A stretch of 64,000 bases of DNA from Kiloniellaceae bacterium (GTDB lineage: Bacteria; Pseudomonadota; Alphaproteobacteria; Kiloniellales; J153): contig JAJFGJ010000018.1 in assembly GCA_021776175.1 (NCBI GenBank), positions 1 through 64,000 of the forward strand. The letters are read 5' to 3'. Below, piece after piece: positions 1 through 9,678 of the stretch. Both the position numbers and the translations under genes were made by a program. The notes beneath the pieces are model-generated. The model was given only the letters and a program-made list of their open reading frames with translations, was not told where the DNA came from and did no database searches. Position 1 is the stretch's first letter. Every line of letters starts with the position of its first letter.

Positions 1-138
1 GTCGAGAGGTTCTTCAATAAACTCAAACATTTCCGCGCCGTCGCCACACGCTACGACAAACGAGACGACAACTATCTCGCTTCCGTTAAACTTGCTTCAC
101 TGCGAATATGGATTCGATTTAATGAGTCGGTGACCTAG
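1..138 (+). CDS. IS5-family transposase, C-terminal fragment (cut by window edge)
   Basis: The + strand is open from base 1 to TAG at 136-138 and encodes 45 residues. They include VERFFNKLKHFRAVATRYDK and end in RFNESVT, the typical C-terminus of IS5-family (IS427-like) DDE transposases, which carry this conserved Arg/Tyr-rich helix after the last catalytic Glu. The rest of the element lies upstream of the window. The end of the frame overlaps the 3' end of the desaturase gene on the other strand, so the insertion replaced that gene's last codons. Two shorter matches to the terminal bases occur at 39633 and 54077. Confidence 0.8.
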   Translation, partial: VERFFNKLKHFRAVATRYDKRDDNYLASVKLASLRIWIRFNESVT

Positions 139-1045
139 AGCGCTTTCCCGCGCCGATCAAGCCCGCGGCAATTTCGCGGTGCACAGCGAGGTAACCGGGG
201 GCCAGCACGCTAATACGGTCCTTGAGCACTTGGTGCGCCGCCGGCAGGGCGTGAAAGGGAATCCCGGGGTAGGCGTGATGCTCGACGTGGAACGGCATGT
301 TCCAGGCCAGAGCCCGCATGGCCCAGGCCGTGAGCGTCGTGCGCGTGTTAAAGAACATATCGCTCACCTGTGGGCAGCCCATGTGCTCCGACAGCAAGTA
401 CAGGCGCAGCGCCGGCTGGGCCACGGCGATGGGAACGACCCAGTACACAACCGCCGCCCAGGTTTCGAGAGCCAGCGAGACGGCGCCAAGGCCAAGATAG
501 AACGCGAGGTAAAGGCGCGCCTCGACCATGATGGCGCGGCGTTGAATCGGGGCGATGAAGGTTTCTCCGATCCGCCCGGCGGCGTGGCGGAGCAGGCCGG
601 GAATTTGCGCCCGCCAATAGTTCAAGCCGCTGGCATGACGCAGATAGGCGGCTAAGGCGTCAGGCTTGGGGGTTAAGAGCTCGGGGTCGCGTTCCGGATC
701 TTGGGTATGCCGGTGATGGGCGAAATGAAAGGCACGGAAATAAGCCGGGGGCAGGACCAGAACCGCGCCGCATAGCCAGGACACGAGATCGTTGAGCCAG
801 CGGGTTTTGAACGCGGTCCGGTGAATGGTCTCATGCAGGGGCGCGAACAGAAAAACCAGCAAGACTCCGTACACCGGCCAGGCCAGGATGAGCCAGAGCG
901 AGTCCATGGACAGCGCGACCAGCCAAGCCGCGGCGGCCATAACCGCCAAGTGCCCGGCGAGGTGCGAAAGCCCCTTGAAGTCGGAGCGGCGGGTGAGGGG
1001 CTTAAGCGCCTGCTTCGCGATCGCGCCGGAAAAGTTTGTATCCAT
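119..1045 (-). CDS. Membrane fatty acid desaturase family protein
   Basis: A 308-residue integral membrane di-iron enzyme. The three histidine boxes of the desaturase/hydroxylase superfamily are present: HETIH (about 71-75), HFAHHRH (107-113) and HVEHH (253-257). Hydrophobic segments lie before box 1 and between boxes 2 and 3. Family members insert double bonds or hydroxyl groups into acyl chains or carotenoids, and the substrate cannot be read from sequence. I chose ATG 1045 (MDTNF) because GGGGA lies just upstream; an in-frame ATG at 1069 adds 8 residues. The last codons (SRSPTH, then TAA) lie in IS5-derived sequence, so the natural C-terminus has been replaced, but all three boxes are intact. 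Confidence 0.8.
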   Translation of the reverse strand: MDTNFSGAIAKQALKPLTRRSDFKGLSHLAGHLAVMAAAAWLVALSMDSLWLILAWPVYGVLLVFLFAPLHETIHRTAFKTRWLNDLVSWLCGAVLVLPPAYFRAFHFAHHRHTQDPERDPELLTPKPDALAAYLRHASGLNYWRAQIPGLLRHAAGRIGETFIAPIQRRAIMVEARLYLAFYLGLGAVSLALETWAAVVYWVVPIAVAQPALRLYLLSEHMGCPQVSDMFFNTRTTLTAWAMRALAWNMPFHVEHHAYPGIPFHALPAAHQVLKDRISVLAPGYLAVHREIAAGLIGAGKRSRSPTH

Positions 1046-1105
1046 GGTGTCCCCATGACAGAAAATCAAAGTGCGTCAGGTTTGTTGGAACTCATCGCAC
1101 CCCGC

Positions 1106-1190
1106 AGTCATTGCCGGGCTTGACCCGGCAATCCATCGAGGTTCCAGCTCGGTTTTCCCATGGACCCTCGGGTCAAGCCCAAGGGTGACG
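1106..1190. repeat. Palindromic intergenic repeat pair (REP/BIME-like)
   Basis: Two related palindromic units lie between the desaturase and the esterase. The first is TTGCCGGG-CTTGA-CCCGGCAA (about 1111-1131). The second is a degenerate inverted copy around CCCTCGGGTCAAGCCCAAGGG (about 1164-1185). A unit of the same style occurs at 39545-39622. Such units are common between genes in alphaproteobacteria and may fold as RNA hairpins. No T-run follows, so I do not call a terminator. Confidence 0.6.
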
Positions 1191-1225
1191 CCGGGAGAAT
1201 TGCTTCTCGTCCTGGTGACTCCAGT

Positions 1226-2083
1226 TTAGGCCCCCAGCACGAGCGCGTGATGGCGCAAGTGGTCCTCCATGAAGCTTTGGATGAAGAAGTAGCTGTGATC
1301 GTAGCCGGGCTGCATGCGCAATTCGATGGCTTGGCCGGAGGACTCGCAGGCCGCGGCCAGCAACTCCGGTTTCAACTGCTCGTCCAGGAACTGATCGGCG
1401 CTGCCTTGATCTATAAGCAGCCTGGCCTTGCTGGGCCGGGCGCGTATCAACTCAGAGGCGTCGTGGCGGCGCCAAGTCTCTTCATCCGTGCCGAGATAGC
1501 CCGTGAACGCCTTGACGCCCCAGGGGCACTTGGCCGGCGCGCCGATGGGGGCGAAAGCGGAGACAGAGCGATAGGTATCCGGGTTCTTGAGGTGGATCGT
1601 CAAGGCGCCGTGGCCGCCCATGGAATGACCGAAGATGCCCTGCCGGCTCATATCGGCGGGAAAACGCGCTTCGATCGCCGCCGGCAGGTCGCGGGCGATA
1701 TAGCTATACATGTTGTAGTGCCGGTTCCACGGCGCTTGGCTGGCGTCGAGATAGAACCCGGCCCCGGTGCCGAAATCCGAATCGTCATCCTCGCCGGGCA
1801 GTCCGGCGCCGCGCGGCGAGGTATCGGGGGCGACCAGCATAAGGCCAAGCTCAGCCGCCATGCGTTGCGCGCCGGCCTTGATGACGAAGGTCTCCTCGGT
1901 GCAAGTCAGCCCCGCCAGATAGGTCAAAACTGGGACCTTGGCTCCGCCCATGGCCTGTGGTGGCTGGTAAACGGCGAAGCGCATGGCGCCGGCGCAGGCC
2001 TTGGACCGGTGCCGGTAATACCCTTGCAAGCCGTCGAAGCAGCGCTGTTCGCTCAATACCTCGATCGCGCCAGTTGGGGCCAA
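1226..2083 (-). CDS. fghA: S-formylglutathione hydrolase
   Basis: A cytosolic esterase-D-type alpha/beta hydrolase that splits S-formylglutathione into formate and glutathione, the last step of glutathione-dependent formaldehyde oxidation. Visible marks are LAGLTCTEE (family oxyanion region), the nucleophile elbow GHSMGGHG with Ser near 154, the acid in DQGSADQFL and His in PGYDHSYFF near the end. I start it at TTG 2083, seven bases after a good AAGGAG. This gives 285 residues, the family length, and a 22-bp gap to the upstream gene; an upstream ATG at 2218 would overlap that gene by more than 100 bp. It lies in one operon with the class III alcohol dehydrogenase that makes its substrate. Confidence 0.92.
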   Translation of the reverse strand: MAPTGAIEVLSEQRCFDGLQGYYRHRSKACAGAMRFAVYQPPQAMGGAKVPVLTYLAGLTCTEETFVIKAGAQRMAAELGLMLVAPDTSPRGAGLPGEDDDSDFGTGAGFYLDASQAPWNRHYNMYSYIARDLPAAIEARFPADMSRQGIFGHSMGGHGALTIHLKNPDTYRSVSAFAPIGAPAKCPWGVKAFTGYLGTDEETWRRHDASELIRARPSKARLLIDQGSADQFLDEQLKPELLAAACESSGQAIELRMQPGYDHSYFFIQSFMEDHLRHHALVLGA

Positions 2084-2105
2084 GATATTCTCCTTGTCTG
2101 CAGTC

Positions 2106-2819
2106 TTAGGATGGTTGGGGATTGTCCGCCGCCGGTTCCGGAAATGGCGAGCCCGGAACAAAGTGTTCATTGAGGTTCCAGGACAGGGTGATGCGCGGGC
2201 CGGGATGTTTGAAAACATCGACCATGTGAACGATCTTGCCCGGAAACATGATCATCATACCGTTGCGGGCCATGGGACCTCCCGGTGTCGTCATGGCGTG
2301 TTCCTCTTCCCGGCAACACACCTTGAAACGTGGGTCGGCGAACATGAAGCGGCCTTGCCCCGCGCCACCCGAGGCCGAGTCAGCGCCAGGTTCCAAGCCG
2401 AGCTCGAGGAAATAAACGATACCGGCGGTCGCGCGTACATGGCTGTGCGGCAGGCAGTAGTCGCCCTCGCGGTAAATATTGGCCCAGGAGAGGTCTACCG
2501 CCGCGTTCGGTGTGTTCAGAACGCGCTTGAACAACTCTTGCGCGCGCCGGTGGATGAGTTCGGCCTCGGGGTAATTCCAGCGATCCAGATGATAGACCTT
2601 GGCGCTGCCGGCATAGCCTGGAAACGCCTTTCCAAGAACCGGGTCGGTTTCCAAGGCCAGGGTGCGTTCGACTAAACGGGGGTGGTAGGCCTCGGTATCG
2701 TTAAAGACCGCGATCTTGACGTTCGGCTCGACCCAATCCAGAACCTCGACATCGTCGGGCCAGACGTCGATAGCGCGGTCCGCGAGCTGAATCTTCTCCG
2801 AGGTTCGCGCCGCCGTCAT
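2106..2819 (-). CDS. Putative 2OG-Fe(II) oxygenase
   Basis: A 237-residue protein resembling the 2OG-FeII_Oxy_5 (TIGR02466-type) family. Candidate iron ligands are the His pair in CLPHSH and the His in PGKIVHMVDVF, and the 2-oxoglutarate-binding Arg is in GPRITLSWN. The intervening GRFMFADPR strand is also typical. The gene sits between the formaldehyde dehydrogenase (34 bp upstream) and S-formylglutathione hydrolase (22 bp downstream), so the three are probably co-transcribed. Oxygenases of this fold often demethylate substrates and release formaldehyde, so a link to the flanking genes is plausible. That link is inference, and the substrate is unknown. Confidence 0.75.
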   Translation of the reverse strand: MTAARTSEKIQLADRAIDVWPDDVEVLDWVEPNVKIAVFNDTEAYHPRLVERTLALETDPVLGKAFPGYAGSAKVYHLDRWNYPEAELIHRRAQELFKRVLNTPNAAVDLSWANIYREGDYCLPHSHVRATAGIVYFLELGLEPGADSASGGAGQGRFMFADPRFKVCCREEEHAMTTPGGPMARNGMMIMFPGKIVHMVDVFKHPGPRITLSWNLNEHFVPGSPFPEPAADNPQPS

Positions 2820-2853
2820 CCGCCCAATCCTTGCCTCAGTACACGACCACGCC

Positions 2854-3963
<1,110 letters not shown>

Positions 3964-4088
3964 GCGGTTAACCTCTTCCTGGTTTCGCACGGGTTCACCC
4001 GTGCCCGCCGTATTTTTCCAGGCGGGCCGGGCAAAGGCAACCGTCGCGGCCCGCTAGAAGCGTCCGCGACCGGTCTCAATGAAGAGAG

Positions 4089-5060
4089 TTATTCGGCCGC
4101 GACCGCCGACACGGCGCTGCGGGTCTTGGCCAACTCGTCGCCCAGGAAGCGGGCGACCGCCTGCATCCCGGTCAGGGCGACGCCGGCTTCGGCCTCGGCC
4201 TGGGCGTTATAGTTGGTGTTGGTGTTGACGTCATAGGTGTAAACCTCGCCCGCCTCGTTGGCGATAAACTCGATGCCGGCGATCTCGATCTCGTTTTGAC
4301 GCAGGAAATAACCATAGCTGTCGAGGATCGGGTGCTGGAAATCGGGCAGCACGGTAAACTTGTTGCCGCTCGGCGCCTCGGCCGGGCAAATGTCGCCGTC
4401 TACCGCGCAAACATCCGCCGGGCACAGCTCGAATCCGCCGCTGGTATCGACACGCACGGCGTAGAGAAAGCGGCCGCCGACGAATTCGCAGCGGGTGATG
4501 AAAGGCCGCGGCGCGCGCAGATATTCCTGAACCAGCCACAAACCGTCGATCGGGGCTTCTTCCACCGACTGCGGGCTATCCAGGTAGTCGGCGATGGCAT
4601 CGGTGCTCTGAAACAAGCGCACACCCAGGCCCTTGCCGCCCCGGTTCGGTTTCAGAATGAAGGGGCCGTCGCCGAAATTCTTGGCGGCGGCCAGGACATG
4701 TTCCCGCCCGGTCGCGGCCACGGTCCGGGGAACCGCGATGCCGGCGCGGTTAAGGGCGGCGTATTGGGCCAGCTTACTGACCTCGAGATAGAGCGCCCGG
4801 CTGGAATTCACGACCCTGCGGCCGTGCGCCTCTAGCCAGTTGAGAACGCCATGAGTCAGCTCGGGGCCATAGCGATGCCCGCGCGTGTGGGACGACGCGC
4901 TCATGCGGTTATAGAACACCCCATGGGGCGGGGGCCGGTCGAAGGGAACCGATCCTTGGTCCAGAAACCATTCCTCATGGGGCAGGTCCAGGCCGGCGAG
5001 GGCTACGCGGAGCGGCTCGACCCAGGGGGCGTTCTCGTGCAAAATATGAATCTGGCTCAT
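4089..5060 (-). CDS. ATP-grasp ligase, RimK/glutathione-synthetase-like
   Basis: A 323-residue ATP-grasp enzyme. FILKPNRGGKGLGVRLF (about 155-171) is the glycine-rich nucleotide-binding loop. EYLRAPRP follows the adenine-contacting VQEY, and GIEFIANEAGEVYTYDVNTNTN (about 268-289) holds the acidic and Asn metal ligands. Family members join a carboxylate to an amine through an acyl phosphate, for example in glutathione synthesis or glutamylation. The acceptor here is not evident. It is not in tandem with the formaldehyde genes (125-bp gap), but a glutathione-related role would fit them. Expression probably starts in the AT-rich 5061-5180 stretch, which it shares divergently with the next hydrolase. 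Confidence 0.75.
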   Translation of the reverse strand: MSQIHILHENAPWVEPLRVALAGLDLPHEEWFLDQGSVPFDRPPPHGVFYNRMSASSHTRGHRYGPELTHGVLNWLEAHGRRVVNSSRALYLEVSKLAQYAALNRAGIAVPRTVAATGREHVLAAAKNFGDGPFILKPNRGGKGLGVRLFQSTDAIADYLDSPQSVEEAPIDGLWLVQEYLRAPRPFITRCEFVGGRFLYAVRVDTSGGFELCPADVCAVDGDICPAEAPSGNKFTVLPDFQHPILDSYGYFLRQNEIEIAGIEFIANEAGEVYTYDVNTNTNYNAQAEAEAGVALTGMQAVARFLGDELAKTRSAVSAVAAE

Positions 5061-5255
5061 TTAATTACCACATTACTTTGTGTTAATTTATTAGTTTTCT
5101 CATCCAGCAATGTTAAATTAATAATTTCTCCCGCGATTTGCAAGAGAATGCGGCAGCGGGTTTAGATTCCTCAGGTCACGGTGGGTTCCATCCGAAGGAA
5201 TCCAAGGGCCGGGGCGACGCCGCGCCAAGGGCGCGGTTACACGGAGCGAGTTGGC

Positions 5256-6056
5256 ATGCAAATCATAGGCACGACCCTTGGGGTTTATCTGCTCCTTGTC
5301 GGGGCCGTATTCGTTATGCAGCGGACGCTTCTCTACCCCGGGGCCAAGGATACCCCGGAGATCGCGATCCATGCCGGCCAGGGGATCGGGGAGGTAACGA
5401 CCCAAACCGCCGATGGTTTGACGCTCACGCACTGGTACCGGCCCCCGGACAGCCCCGAAAAGCCGGTGATCGTGGTCTTTCACGGCAATGCCGGACACCT
5501 AGGTGACCGCGTGCCGAAACTCACCCCCTTGATCGATGCGGGTTTCGGACTGCTATTCGCCGGCTACCGGGGATATAGCGGCAATCCGGGGAGCCCGACC
5601 GAAGACGACCTCACGGCCGATTCCAGCGGCCTGCTAGATTGGCTCGCGGGGCAGGGGGTGGGGCCGGAGCGGACGGTTCTCTATGGCGAATCCCTGGGCT
5701 CGGGGGTCGCGGTCAAGATGGCGGTTGAGCGGCGGGTGGCGGCGATGATCCTGGAATCGCCCTACACCTCGATCGCGGAGATGTCGCAGGTGCACTACTG
5801 GTATTTGCCGGCCCGTTGGATGATTTGGGATAAGTGGGATTCCTTGACCCGTATCGCCCGGATTTCAACCCCGTTGCTGGTTCTTCACGGCGATAAGGAC
5901 ACCGTCGTCCCTCGCCGTTTTGGCCAAACCCTCTTCGATACCGCGCTGGAGCCTAAGGAAATGATCGTGGTCGCCGAGGCCGCCCATGTTGAACTGTTCG
6001 ACTATGCTCGGGTCGTAGAGCGGGTTCTCGGATTTATCCGCGAGAACGTTCGTTAG
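5256..6056 (+). CDS. Alpha/beta hydrolase, membrane-anchored (Bem46/YfhR-like)
   Basis: A 266-residue serine hydrolase. An N-terminal hydrophobic helix (about 2-20, IIGTTLGVYLLLVGAVFV) probably anchors it to the membrane. Next come the oxyanion motif FHGNAG, GYRGYSGNPG, the nucleophile elbow GESLGSG, the acid in HGDKDTVVP and the catalytic His in EAAHVEL. This order matches the Bem46/YfhR group of esterase-like proteins with unknown substrates. I start at ATG 5256, which has GGAG ten bases upstream; the in-frame ATG at 5181 would add a charged, low-complexity leader before the membrane helix. It is transcribed away from the ATP-grasp gene and looks monocistronic. Confidence 0.8.
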   Translation: MQIIGTTLGVYLLLVGAVFVMQRTLLYPGAKDTPEIAIHAGQGIGEVTTQTADGLTLTHWYRPPDSPEKPVIVVFHGNAGHLGDRVPKLTPLIDAGFGLLFAGYRGYSGNPGSPTEDDLTADSSGLLDWLAGQGVGPERTVLYGESLGSGVAVKMAVERRVAAMILESPYTSIAEMSQVHYWYLPARWMIWDKWDSLTRIARISTPLLVLHGDKDTVVPRRFGQTLFDTALEPKEMIVVAEAAHVELFDYARVVERVLGFIRENVR

Positions 6057-6154
6057 CCTAAAAACGAAACATGCCCGCCCGGCAACGTGGTTAAGGAATT
6101 CCCAACCATTTACGACCTAAATTGCCCGCGATGAATGAAACGGGTGGGTTCAAC

Positions 6155-7300
6155 ATGAGCAGTATCGAAGAACTGCAGCACCGCGTCGTAGAGGCCGAGG
6201 AACGTTTCGGCCTGATCAACGCGGAGCGCGCCAAATACAGCGAACGCCTCATGGGTTTGATTGACGCAATCGAAACCCGACTCGGCGATCAGCAATCGGA
6301 GATAAAGCGCCAGGCGGAGGAGGCCGTATCTCAAGCCGAAGAGATGGTGACTCTGCGCCGGGATTCGGACGAGAATAAGCTGCTGCGCGGTATGCTCCAG
6401 TCGCTGCTAAACGCCATAGAGCTCGGTAACAACGTGGCCTTAAACGAAACCATGCAGGTCTTGGACACCAAGATCAGCGCCCTGATCGGCGAAGCGGGCG
6501 AGACAGAGGCGGCGACCAGCGAAACCGAAGCGCCAGTCATTGAAACGGCCGACACGCTTGAGGAAGAGAGCGCCGCTCCAGATCTTGAGACCGCCGAGGC
6601 CGCGGACCCGGAGCCCGAGGTGGAAACGGTTGAAGCCGAGATTGAAACGGTTGAAGCCGAGATGGAAACGGCTGAAGCCGTGGTGACGGAAGTTGAGGTA
6701 GCCGAAGTAGCCACTTCGCAAGAGGACGGCTCCAACCCGCCCGAGGAAGAATGCGCCGTGGAGGAGCCCGAGGCCGCCCCCGAGCCCGAGCACACCCCCG
6801 AGGCAATCGCCGATGTGGCCGATGAACAAGTGACGGCGGAGGAAGCACCCCTTGAGGCACAAGCCGAAGAAGCAAACCTTGAGGTACAAGCTGAAACCGA
6901 GACGGGCGCGCCTGAAATTTTGGAAATCCCCGACAGCGATGCGGACGTCACCATGATCGACGAGGAAATGGTGATAGGCGCGGCCAGTGGCGACGCGCCG
7001 GCGGCCGACGGTGCCCTTGAGGAAAACGACGATGCCCTCGAGGAACACGACGATACCCTTGAGGAAAACCTCGTCGACGAAGCCGACGTGGCTCAAGAAA
7101 TTCCGGCGGCCGATGACGACGAGCAACAGATGGAAGCTTCCAGCCTGGAAGACATCATGCGCCGGGTCAGCAAATTGGTTGAGGACGAAGGCGCCTTGGG
7201 GTCGCTTGCCGGCGGCGGCGAAATCGATGAAAGCGCGCCAAGCCCGGAGGCTGAAAGCCTGGAGCCTGCTGAAGTGCAAAAAACCGCGTCGGGCGGTTAA
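6155..7300 (+). CDS. Acidic coiled-coil protein with heptad-length repeats, function unknown
   Basis: I do not recognise the family. The first ~110 residues (MSSIEELQHRVVEAEERF onward) are strongly predicted coiled coil. A long Glu/Ala/Val-rich, very acidic middle follows, and the protein ends with a helical, more conserved-looking motif SLEDIMRRVSKLVEDEG near residue 340. Two stretches are built from 21-bp (7-residue) tandem units: three EVETVEA-like copies near 6618-6680 and three ALEENDD-like copies near 7012-7071. ATG 6155 is chosen by similarity of MSSIEEL to a clean coiled-coil start; ATG 6131 is equally possible. Its TAA overlaps the TAA of the convergent molybdenum gene (TTAA at 7297-7300). 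Confidence 0.6.
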   Translation: MSSIEELQHRVVEAEERFGLINAERAKYSERLMGLIDAIETRLGDQQSEIKRQAEEAVSQAEEMVTLRRDSDENKLLRGMLQSLLNAIELGNNVALNETMQVLDTKISALIGEAGETEAATSETEAPVIETADTLEEESAAPDLETAEAADPEPEVETVEAEIETVEAEMETAEAVVTEVEVAEVATSQEDGSNPPEEECAVEEPEAAPEPEHTPEAIADVADEQVTAEEAPLEAQAEEANLEVQAETETGAPEILEIPDSDADVTMIDEEMVIGAASGDAPAADGALEENDDALEEHDDTLEENLVDEADVAQEIPAADDDEQQMEASSLEDIMRRVSKLVEDEGALGSLAGGGEIDESAPSPEAESLEPAEVQKTASGG

Positions 7301-8955
7301 TCTTCAATCAAGGCGGAGAGAGCTTCCGGCGTATCGACGTCTAACAGGATACCCGTGCCGGCGCCGAGCCCATCCATCGCGACCTCGCATACCAATTCCG
7401 GGTACTCGCCCAGGAGATAGCGCGCGCCGACATCGCCCGCGATCTCCTGTATCTCGGCCGTGAAACGCGTGGCGAAAAGCACCGGGTTTCCCCGCTTGCC
7501 CTGCACGGTCGGGACGCAGATCGCCCGGCCCTCCAGCGGGTCGAAAGCGGCGATCAGGCGGTCGATCACGGCCGCTTCGATGCGCGGCATATCGCCAAGG
7601 CAAACGACCACGCCGTCCGTGCCCGAAGGCACGGCGCCCAGGCCCCGATGCAAAGATGTGCTGAGGCCGGCGGCATAGTCGGGGTTGTCGACATAGGCGA
7701 CATCCAATCCCGCCAAAACGCCCGCGACCTTATCGGCTTCGTGTCCGGTGACGACCGTGACCGGCGCCGCCTTGGAGGCGAGAACGCTGTCCACGACGCG
7801 CGCGACCATGGGGCGGCCGTCGACCTTGGCCAGTAGTTTGTTGCGAGGGCCCATGCGGCGCGATTGACCCGCCGCCAGGACCAGGGCCGCGATTTTTAGG
7901 GGCGCGCGGGGCGCCGTGCGCTCGCGGTGCTCGACCGCCTCGGCGCGGGGCAGGGGTCGCAATGCGATTTCCTTCAGCAAACCGCCCACGCCCATGCCCA
8001 TGATGTCTCGCCGGGTAACGGGAACGTCCGCGAGCAAGCGCCGCAAGACCCAATCGAAACCATTGAGCTTGGGCGATCGCGCGCAGCCGGGCAGGCCCAG
8101 CACCGGCGTCGTGTCGAGGTGCGCGAGCAAGATCAGATTGCCTGGATCGACCGGCATGCCGAAATGCTCGATGACACCGCCCGCCTCGACAATTCCGGCG
8201 GGCACCACATCGCGCCGGTCGACAACGGCGGAGGCCCCGGAAACGATTACGATCTCGCACCCGCGCCCGGTTAAATCGCGGATCGCGCGCGCGACCTCCG
8301 CTGGCGTGTGAGCGCATCGGATTTCCTCGGCCGGGGGGCAGTCCAGGGCCGCGAGGCGGCCGTCGAGGACGGTACGGGTCTTGTCGAGAATCGCTTCTTT
8401 CATGCCCGGCACGCGCGTCTGCGCCAGGCCGGCTTGGCGCGGCCGCAAGGGGGCGACCCGCAGCAAGGGTCCCGCGCCGCCGCGCGCGAGGCTCAAGCAT
8501 TGTTGCAACACATCGTTTGGGACCGCGAAGGGTATGATCTTGACCGTCGCGGCCATTTGGCGGGGTTCGACCAAGGCAAAAGGCTCCAGCGTGGCCACGG
8601 TGACAGCCTCGCCGATCAGGTTCAACGTGTCCAAGCCATCGCGGTCCACGAGCAGGACCCCACGCCGTCCGGCAAGGAGATTACTGCGCCCGGTGAAGGC
8701 GGCGCTGATGCTTAGGCCGTTATTCGGGGCCTCGCCTAAAATAGCTTCCGCCAGGGCGGCGGCGGCGGCGTCCTCGTGGACATCGCCGTCTTCCAAGCGG
8801 GCGGTGACTAAGTTTTCGGCCCCGGCTGCGCGCAGTTGATCTATATCCGCGGGCGAGAGAAAGCGGCCTTTCTTGAAGTGCAGGCCGCCGGCCTTGATCG
8901 AGTGGGCCAGGATCGCGCCTTCGGCTTCGCTCAGCGGTGTCGGGCCGAACTTCAC
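7297..8955 (-). CDS. Molybdopterin-binding / MobA-like nucleotidyltransferase fusion
   Basis: A 552-residue two-domain protein. Residues ~1-340 resemble the MoeA/MogA-type molybdopterin-binding fold (VIVSGASAVVDRRDVVPAGI, then LPGCARSPKLNGFDWVL). Residues ~355-552 are a MobA/MocA nucleotidyltransferase, with LAAGQSRRMG as the nucleotide loop, VTGHEADKV, and VVCLGDMPRI as the metal-binding Asp. MocA makes the cytosine dinucleotide form of the molybdenum cofactor used by xanthine and CO dehydrogenases. GTG 8955 overlaps the stop of the upstream XdhC gene (GTGA), which indicates translational coupling. It is the last gene of the coxD-coxE-xdhC cluster. Confidence 0.82.
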   Translation of the reverse strand: MKFGPTPLSEAEGAILAHSIKAGGLHFKKGRFLSPADIDQLRAAGAENLVTARLEDGDVHEDAAAAALAEAILGEAPNNGLSISAAFTGRSNLLAGRRGVLLVDRDGLDTLNLIGEAVTVATLEPFALVEPRQMAATVKIIPFAVPNDVLQQCLSLARGGAGPLLRVAPLRPRQAGLAQTRVPGMKEAILDKTRTVLDGRLAALDCPPAEEIRCAHTPAEVARAIRDLTGRGCEIVIVSGASAVVDRRDVVPAGIVEAGGVIEHFGMPVDPGNLILLAHLDTTPVLGLPGCARSPKLNGFDWVLRRLLADVPVTRRDIMGMGVGGLLKEIALRPLPRAEAVEHRERTAPRAPLKIAALVLAAGQSRRMGPRNKLLAKVDGRPMVARVVDSVLASKAAPVTVVTGHEADKVAGVLAGLDVAYVDNPDYAAGLSTSLHRGLGAVPSGTDGVVVCLGDMPRIEAAVIDRLIAAFDPLEGRAICVPTVQGKRGNPVLFATRFTAEIQEIAGDVGARYLLGEYPELVCEVAMDGLGAGTGILLDVDTPEALSALIED

Positions 8956-9668
8956 AAGCGCGCCCCGGCCTTGACCAGTGGCGTGGCGCCGTGAAGTTCC
9001 TGAGTCATCTGGGCCAGGATCGAGACCGAAATCTCGGCCGGGCTTTTGGCGCCGACCGCGAGTCCGATCGGGGCGTGAATGCGGGCCAAGGCAGGCTCGC
9101 CGATACCGGCCTCGCGCAGGCGGGTCAGCCGCTTCGCGTGGGTCCGCCTGCTGCCCAAGGCGCCGACATAGAACGCGGGCGAGTCCAGGGCGACCCCCAA
9201 CGCCGGATCGTCCAGCTTGGGATCGTGGGTCAGCACGGCGATGGCGGTGCGCCGGTCCGGTTTCAGATCGCGCAAGGCGTCGTCCGGCCACTCGGTCACC
9301 AAGCGCACATCGGGAAAACGCGCGCCGGTCGCCCAGGCTTGACGCGGATCGACAACCACGACCTCGTAGCCCGCCAAGGCGGCCATGGGAACTAAAGGCT
9401 GCGCGATGTGGACCGCGCCAACCACGATAAGGCGCAGCGGCGGATTGAAAACATGAACGAAGAGATTGGTTTCTTCCAGCGGCCCGCTGCGATCGTCGTC
9501 CAAAGCTTGCTTGGCTAAAACGAGTTCCGAGTCGCTTAAGGCGAGATCGCCGCTCGAAGTCCCACCATCGAGCAAAGCCTGCCGGCCGCTTTCCAGTTCG
9601 GTGATCAGCGCGGCCGGGCGCTTGCCGGCGCGGGCCGCTTGCAGGGCATCGAAAAGCGCGCGTTTCAT
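8952..9668 (-). CDS. XdhC/CoxF-type molybdenum hydroxylase maturation factor, Rossmann domain
   Basis: 238 residues. A ~70-residue N-terminal part is followed by the XdhC C-terminal Rossmann-like domain: LRLIVVGAVHIAQPL, VVDPRQAWA, AVLTHDPKLDDPAL and VGALGSRRTHAKR. XdhC-family proteins protect or insert the sulfurated molybdenum cofactor into xanthine or CO dehydrogenase-type apoenzymes. ATG 9668 has GAGG five bases upstream and leaves a 10-bp gap after the preceding small XdhC gene. The two domains usually fused in XdhC are here on two adjacent genes, as coxF/coxI genes often are. Confidence 0.85.
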   Translation of the reverse strand: MKRALFDALQAARAGKRPAALITELESGRQALLDGGTSSGDLALSDSELVLAKQALDDDRSGPLEETNLFVHVFNPPLRLIVVGAVHIAQPLVPMAALAGYEVVVVDPRQAWATGARFPDVRLVTEWPDDALRDLKPDRRTAIAVLTHDPKLDDPALGVALDSPAFYVGALGSRRTHAKRLTRLREAGIGEPALARIHAPIGLAVGAKSPAEISVSILAQMTQELHGATPLVKAGARL

Positions 9669-9678
9669 TTCGGCCTCG

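Noticed and set aside
6155..7300. The repeated units in the acidic protein as a CRISPR array
   Set aside because: Units are adjacent without spacers, keep the reading frame and encode heptads; no cas genes are near.
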